From: Alphaproteobacteria bacterium
Lineage (GTDB): Bacteria > Pseudomonadota > Alphaproteobacteria > ATCC43930 > CGMCC-115725
Assembly: GCA_019237175.1 (NCBI GenBank)
Contig: JAFAHP010000613.1
Location: forward strand, 1-10,030
Reading direction: 5' to 3'
Length of the DNA: 10,030 nt
A program made the translations under genes and the position numbers. Every line of letters begins with the position of its first letter. Within the stretch, counting starts at the first letter, position 1. The notes under the pieces are model-generated. The model did not search any database. It worked only from the letters and a program-made list of their open reading frames with translations, and was not told the origin of the DNA. Shown one piece after another: positions 6,547 through 10,030 of this stretch.

Positions 6547-7704
6547 GTGGAACATGTCTGGCTGATCGCCGCGCTATGGATCGGGCTCGCGTTGGCGGCG
6601 TCGGTGCTATCGGTCTGGCTGACAGTCTCGGTGGCGTTGACCGAGATCGTCGTCGGGGCCGTCGCCGGCAATCTCATCCATCTACAGCTCACCGACTGGA
6701 TCAACTGGCTCGCCGGGTTCGGCGCGATCCTGCTCACGTTTCTCGCCGGGGTCGAGATCGACCAGGCCGTCATCAAGCGCAATTTCTGGTCGACGATGTG
6801 CATCGGCGTCATGGGGTTTTTCGCGCCCTATCTCGGGGTCATGTTCTTTGCCCATTTTGTCTACGCGTGGCCCTGGCCGCAGGCGCAGATCGCCGGCATT
6901 TCGTTGTCCACCACTTCGGTCGCGGTGGTCTACGCCGTGATGATCGAGACCGGCTTCAACAAGACCGAGATCGGCAAGATCATCCTCGGCGCGTGTTTTG
7001 TGAACGACCTCGGAACCGTGCTCGCGCTGGGCCTGGTGTTCGCCAACTACAATTGGTGGCTGCTGCTGTTCGCCGGCGTCACGATTGCGGTGCTGATCGT
7101 ATTGCCGCGCCTTGTCCCCTGGTTCTTCGAGAAGATTGGTACTCGGGTCAGCGAGCCAGAGATCAAGCTCGTCTTTTTCTTTCTGCTTGGGGTCGGCGGG
7201 CTTGCCGCGATCGCCAAAAGCGAGGCGGTTCTACCGGCCTATTTGATCGGCATGGTTCTGGCGCCGACCTTCGTCAAATATCATGTGCTGGCGTACCGGA
7301 TGCGTGCGATTGCCTTCGCCGCGATGACCCCGTTTTACTTCCTGAAAGCAGGCTCGCTTGTCGAAGTACGAACAGTTCTGAGTGCGGCGGGACTGATCGG
7401 CGCGTACCTCGGCATGAAAATGCTGACCAAATTCCTCGGCATTCTGCCGCTGACCAAAGCCTTTGGTTTCGATCCGCGCGAGAGGATGTACACGACCCTC
7501 CTGATGTGCACTGGGCTGACCTTCGGCAGCATCTCTGCCTTGTTCGGACTGACCAACCACATCATCGATCGGAACCAGTACACGATCCTCGTGACCGCCG
7601 TGATCCTCAGCGCCGTCGTGCCGACCTTGATCGCCGAGCGCTGGTTTCAGCCGGAATTCCGTCCACTGGAAGAGCATGGCCAAACGGCGCAAGTAAGACG
7701 ATGA
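6547..7704 (+). CDS. CPA-type monovalent cation:proton antiporter (Kef/NapA-like) under fluoride riboswitch
   Basis: A 385-residue membrane protein with about 11-13 hydrophobic segments throughout and no C-terminal TrkA-N/RCK domain, the size of a transport core of the Na+/H+ exchanger superfamily. Family features are TEIVVGAVAGN near 32-42, GAILLTFLAGVEID at 59-72, SLSTTSVAVVYAVM at 119-132, and the ion-binding helix FVNDLGTVLAL with Asn153-Asp154, the ND pair of electroneutral exchangers instead of the DD pair of electrogenic ones. The start is GTG at 6547 after GAGAGAGAGGTGAG; a later ATG would remove the first helix. A fluoride riboswitch and promoter lie directly upstream, so it is probably induced by fluoride. 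It may exchange Na+ or K+ for protons to counter HF acidification, or export fluoride itself; neither can be decided from sequence. CrcB/Fluc and CLC-F are not in the window. Confidence 0.9.
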   Translation: MEHVWLIAALWIGLALAASVLSVWLTVSVALTEIVVGAVAGNLIHLQLTDWINWLAGFGAILLTFLAGVEIDQAVIKRNFWSTMCIGVMGFFAPYLGVMFFAHFVYAWPWPQAQIAGISLSTTSVAVVYAVMIETGFNKTEIGKIILGACFVNDLGTVLALGLVFANYNWWLLLFAGVTIAVLIVLPRLVPWFFEKIGTRVSEPEIKLVFFFLLGVGGLAAIAKSEAVLPAYLIGMVLAPTFVKYHVLAYRMRAIAFAAMTPFYFLKAGSLVEVRTVLSAAGLIGAYLGMKMLTKFLGILPLTKAFGFDPRERMYTTLLMCTGLTFGSISALFGLTNHIIDRNQYTILVTAVILSAVVPTLIAERWFQPEFRPLEEHGQTAQVRR

Positions 7705-7726
7705 TGCCGCAAAGCAACAGAATTAA

Positions 7727-7948
7727 ATCGGGGATGCGGAGGCGCTGCCGTGCTGCGCCGGCGCCTTCGGGATTATGAACGCAGCCTACGGTGTTGCCCG
7801 GTTCGCCGGCAGCGGGCTGCTGGCGGTGTTGTACGACCGCTCGATCTCCGCCGCCCGTCCTCGCTTCGGCATTGCTACAGCCGCAACCTTGCCAATCTTG
7901 GCCTGGCTCGCCATGCGCGAGTCAGGGTCCGGAAACCGATGGGCTTAA
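7727..7948 (+). pseudogene. Remnant: C-terminus of an MFS permease
   Basis: The frame 7727-7948 encodes about 73 residues that match only the last part of a major facilitator: EALPCCAGAFGIMNAAYGVARF, then GSGLLAVLYDRSISAA, a final hydrophobic helix (ATAATLPILAWLAM) and a stop. In intact permeases this corresponds to helices 11-12, with E-A-L-P and LYDRS conserved. A stop codon (7724-7726) precedes it, and no other MFS sequence occurs before the antiporter stop at 7704, so the first roughly 80% of the gene is missing. It is not related to the MHS carrier at 1-409. A 57-residue protein could start at the ATG at 7775 but would be a single helix pair at most. It probably marks an old deletion or insertion that joined antiporter and UspA. 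Confidence 0.65.
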
Positions 7949-7960
7949 AAGAGAAGCGCA

Positions 7961-8380
7961 ATGTTTCGGAAAATCCTTGTTGCGAATGACGGATCGCCCG
8001 GCGGTCAGGCAGCCCTTTCCGCCGCGATCGATCTGGCGCTCAGGTGCGGCGGCGAACTGCACATGATCTGCATTGAGGAGATCCCGCGCTTTGCCCAGAC
8101 GATCGACGAGATCGAAGGGGAAAAAGAAGAAGCTGGTCTGCGCTTCACGACCGTCATCGAGCGCGCCAAAGAGGCGGCCGGTCACAAGCGAGTGTCGCTC
8201 GAAGCCCATCTGCTGGCCGGGCATCCGGTTCCGACCATCGTCGAATTTCTGCGGGTCGGCACCTTCGATCTCTTGGTGGTCGGTTTCATGGGGCATTCAG
8301 CGATTTACAACCGGCTCATCGGCAGCACCACCGACCGACTTGTGGATCACGCGCCTTGCGCTGTCCTCGTAATCAAGTGA
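7961..8380 (+). CDS. Universal stress protein, UspA family (ATP-binding type)
   Basis: A 139-residue single-domain USP with the family's Rossmann-like alpha/beta fold. The N-terminus FRKILVANDGS carries the conserved strand and Asp10. The nucleotide-binding motif G-2x-G-9x-G(S/T) is complete: G108, G111, G121, S122 in GFMGHSAIYNRLIGST, followed by the usual C-terminal strand HAPCAVLVIK. This makes it an ATP-binding type and not the ATP-less UspA subtype. It is cytosolic. The start at 7961 follows a modest GAGAAG site. It lies 256 bases after the antiporter on the same strand with only an MFS remnant between and no visible terminator, so co-transcription from the fluoride riboswitch promoter is plausible. 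UspA proteins are known neighbours of fluoride riboswitches. Its precise role in fluoride stress is not known. Confidence 0.93.
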   Translation: MFRKILVANDGSPGGQAALSAAIDLALRCGGELHMICIEEIPRFAQTIDEIEGEKEEAGLRFTTVIERAKEAAGHKRVSLEAHLLAGHPVPTIVEFLRVGTFDLLVVGFMGHSAIYNRLIGSTTDRLVDHAPCAVLVIK

Positions 8381-8424
8381 TGTGCACATGCCGCGTTGTT
8401 AGCGTCGCAAACGGCTGCTATAGA
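8380..8424 (+). promoter_or_regulatory. Promoter of the GMC oxidoreductase gene with upstream palindrome
   Basis: TTGTTA (8396-8401) and TATAGA (8419-8424) are separated by the ideal 17 bases, giving a start near 8431 and a leader of about 150 bases. A perfect 10-base palindrome, ATGTGCACAT (8380-8389), lies directly upstream and overlaps the UspA stop codon; it could be an operator half. The remaining 8425-8583 contains CGAGC-TT-GCTCG-like short repeats but no gene. Confidence 0.55.
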
Positions 8425-8583
8425 TCGGCTTAACGAGCCGTTCGAAGCGCGCTCGAAGAAGAGGTGATCAAACGAGCTTGCTCGCCATGGCGGAGAGGCA
8501 GGCGAAGAGCAGCAGCACGCCGTTGACAATCCCTCTGGGAGCCCATTGATTGGCCGCCGTGCAGCTCAAGCGGGACCGTTCGT

Positions 8584-10030
8584 ATGACCAGCCCAGTTGA
8601 CGTCCTGATCATCGGTGCCGGAGCCTCCGGCGCCGCCGTGGCCTGGAGTCTCGCCGAAACCAAAATGCACATCCTCTGCCTCGAGCAGGGTGATTGGATG
8701 AAGCCATCCGAATATCCGAGCACCGGTCGCGACTGGGAGGCGCGTGGGCTCAACGATTTCCACCCGAGCCCGAACCGGCGGGCACGCGAGACCGACTATC
8801 CCATCAATGATGCCGGCTCGCCGATCAAAATTGCCAACTTCAACGGCGTCGGCGGCGGTACGGTGTTGTATGCGGGTCATTTCCCGCGTTTCCATCCCTC
8901 GGATTTTCGCGTGTGCAGCCTGGATGGCGTCGCCGACGACTGGCCGATCGACTATGCGACGCTGGAGCCTTTCTACGCCGAGAATGACCGGATCATGGGG
9001 GTGTCCGGCTTGGCAGGTGATCCCGCCTATCCGCGGCACGAGCCGATGATGCCGCCTCTCCCGCTTGGCAAGTCGGGTGCGGCGTTGGCGCGCGGGCTCA
9101 ACAAGCTCGGGTGGCATTGGTGGCCGTCAGACAGCGCGATCGCCTCGGTGGATTACGAGGGGCGCGCGAAGTGCATCAATCTCGGCCATTGCACTTCCGG
9201 CTGCGCACAGGGCGCCAAGGCGAGCACCGACATTACCTACTGGCCTGCCGCCATCCGCGCCGGCGTCGAACTCAAGACGCGCTGCCGAGTGCGCGAGATC
9301 ACGACCAACGAACGCGGCATGGCGTCGGGGGTCGTCTATTACGACGCAGATGGGGTCGAGCATTTCCAGCCGGCCGAAGTCGTCATCCTCGCCTGCAACG
9401 CCGTCGGCACCGCGCGCATTCTGCTCAATTCCGCGTCGGCGCGCTTCCCGAGCGGCCTTGCCAATTCGAGCGGCCTCGTCGGCAAGAACCTGATGTTCCA
9501 CCCCTATGCGCGGATCGCAGGCTATTTTGACGAAATGCTCGACGGCTATCGCGGCCCCGGAAATTGTATCTGGAGCCAGGAATTCTACGAAACGGACCGC
9601 TCCCGGGGCTTCGTGCGCGGCTACACGTTCGAATTCTCCCGCGGCCAGGGGCCAGTGATGGCCGCCGTGCACGGCATGCAGATCGGCCGTCTGCCTTGGG
9701 GTGCGGAACACCACCGCTCCTATCGCAAATTATTCTGTCACCGCACCGGCATGGTGGCGATCTGCGAAGACCTGCCGGAGGAGCACAATACCGTCACGCT
9801 CGACCCCGTGTTAAGGGACTCCAACGGGATTCCGGCGCCAAAGATCACCTACACGCTGAGCGAGAACAGCCGCCGTATGCTTGACCACGCGGTCGCGCGC
9901 GGGACCGAAATCCTGCATGCCGCGGGTGCATATACGGTGGATTTCGAAGCACCGATCGCCGAGGGCGGATGGCACCTGATGGGCACCGCGCGCATGGGCA
10001 CCGACCCCTCGCGATCGGTGGTCAACGAGT
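8584..10030 (+). CDS. GMC-family FAD-dependent oxidoreductase, C-terminal end missing
   Basis: 482 residues are present and the frame is open at the window edge, so only the last 40-60 residues are missing. The FAD dinucleotide motif GAGASG is at 11-16 (DVLIIGAGASGAAVAW). The flavin-contacting NGVGGGTVLYAGHFPRF segment follows near 90-107. The Cys-rich CINLGHCTSGCAQGAKAST (C197, C203, C207) is typical of the gluconate 2-dehydrogenase/choline-dehydrogenase-like branch. GWHLMGTARMG near the end carries the probable catalytic His464. The second active-site residue (usually in an NPT segment) lies beyond the window. It oxidises a primary or secondary alcohol or sugar, passing electrons to a quinone, cytochrome or O2. 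There is no N-terminal signal peptide, although partner subunits of this branch often carry Tat signals. The ATG at 8584 has only a weak GGGA upstream, and an in-frame stop at 8524 limits alternatives. The substrate is unknown. Confidence 0.9.
   Translation, partial: MTSPVDVLIIGAGASGAAVAWSLAETKMHILCLEQGDWMKPSEYPSTGRDWEARGLNDFHPSPNRRARETDYPINDAGSPIKIANFNGVGGGTVLYAGHFPRFHPSDFRVCSLDGVADDWPIDYATLEPFYAENDRIMGVSGLAGDPAYPRHEPMMPPLPLGKSGAALARGLNKLGWHWWPSDSAIASVDYEGRAKCINLGHCTSGCAQGAKASTDITYWPAAIRAGVELKTRCRVREITTNERGMASGVVYYDADGVEHFQPAEVVILACNAVGTARILLNSASARFPSGLANSSGLVGKNLMFHPYARIAGYFDEMLDGYRGPGNCIWSQEFYETDRSRGFVRGYTFEFSRGQGPVMAAVHGMQIGRLPWGAEHHRSYRKLFCHRTGMVAICEDLPEEHNTVTLDPVLRDSNGIPAPKITYTLSENSRRMLDHAVARGTEILHAAGAYTVDFEAPIAEGGWHLMGTARMGTDPSRSVVNE

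Noticed and set aside
5967..6812. Upstream extension of the amidase frame on the minus strand (282 extra residues)
   Set aside because: It runs antisense to the riboswitch and the start of the antiporter gene, is rich in Arg/Ser/Pro, and AS amidases begin at MTDDELAYIP-like sequence; it is a high-GC open-frame artefact.
6453..7778. Long plus-strand open frame (441 codons) overlapping the antiporter
   Set aside because: It is a shifted frame of the antiporter gene, Arg/Asp-rich and without hydrophobic segments or any family motif.
8425..8583. Possible small gene between the GMC promoter and GMC start
   Set aside because: Frames are short and interrupted by stops (for example TGA at 8524) and show no motif; treated as leader.
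1..10030. CRISPR arrays, tRNA or rRNA genes, insertion sequence ends
   Set aside because: No regularly spaced direct repeats, no cloverleaf or rRNA-like stretches and no transposase frames were seen on either strand.

Overview
The window comes from a GC-rich proteobacterium. It is most likely an alphaproteobacterium of the Bradyrhizobium/Rhodopseudomonas/Rhodospirillales kind. This is inferred from the codon use, the intergenic palindromic repeats with GGGTGAG...CTCACCC arms and CCTC(G/T)CCCC-type hairpins, and the mix of catabolic genes. No rRNA, tRNA, CRISPR array or intact insertion sequence was seen.

Left part (1-5966, all genes on the minus strand; transcription order is the reverse of coordinates): an amidase-signature hydrolase (4518-5966), a patatin-like phospholipase with a DUF3734-type C-terminus (3173-4342), the alpha (1557-2894) and beta (842-1396) subunits of a Rieske ring-hydroxylating dioxygenase, and the N-terminal third of an MFS metabolite:H+ symporter (1-409, cut by the window edge). 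The dioxygenase alpha gene is flanked on both sides by copies of one composite palindromic repeat (1413-1517 and 3028-3161). The part looks like a catabolic gene set with uptake (symporter), hydrolysis (amidase, lipase) and aromatic ring attack (dioxygenase). No ferredoxin or reductase for the dioxygenase is present.

Centre (5967-8380): a divergent intergenic region carries, on the plus strand, a sigma-70-like promoter followed by a convincing fluoride riboswitch (crcB motif, 6377-6426). It lies upstream of a CPA-type cation/proton antiporter (6547-7704). A universal stress protein (7961-8380) follows after a short stretch that encodes only the C-terminus of an MFS permease, a gene remnant. 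Antiporters and UspA proteins are both known partners of fluoride riboswitches, so this reads as a fluoride-response unit that lacks the usual CrcB/Fluc or CLC-F exporter within the window. A translational ON-switch mechanism can be drawn from the leader sequence.

Right part (8381-10030): a well-formed promoter (8396-8424) precedes a GMC-family FAD oxidoreductase on the plus strand. It is intact up to the window edge but lacks its last residues.

Most distinctive feature: the fluoride riboswitch controlling a CPA antiporter, next to a ring-hydroxylating dioxygenase and amidase set. Whether the surrounding catabolic genes release fluoride from organofluorine compounds is only a hypothesis.
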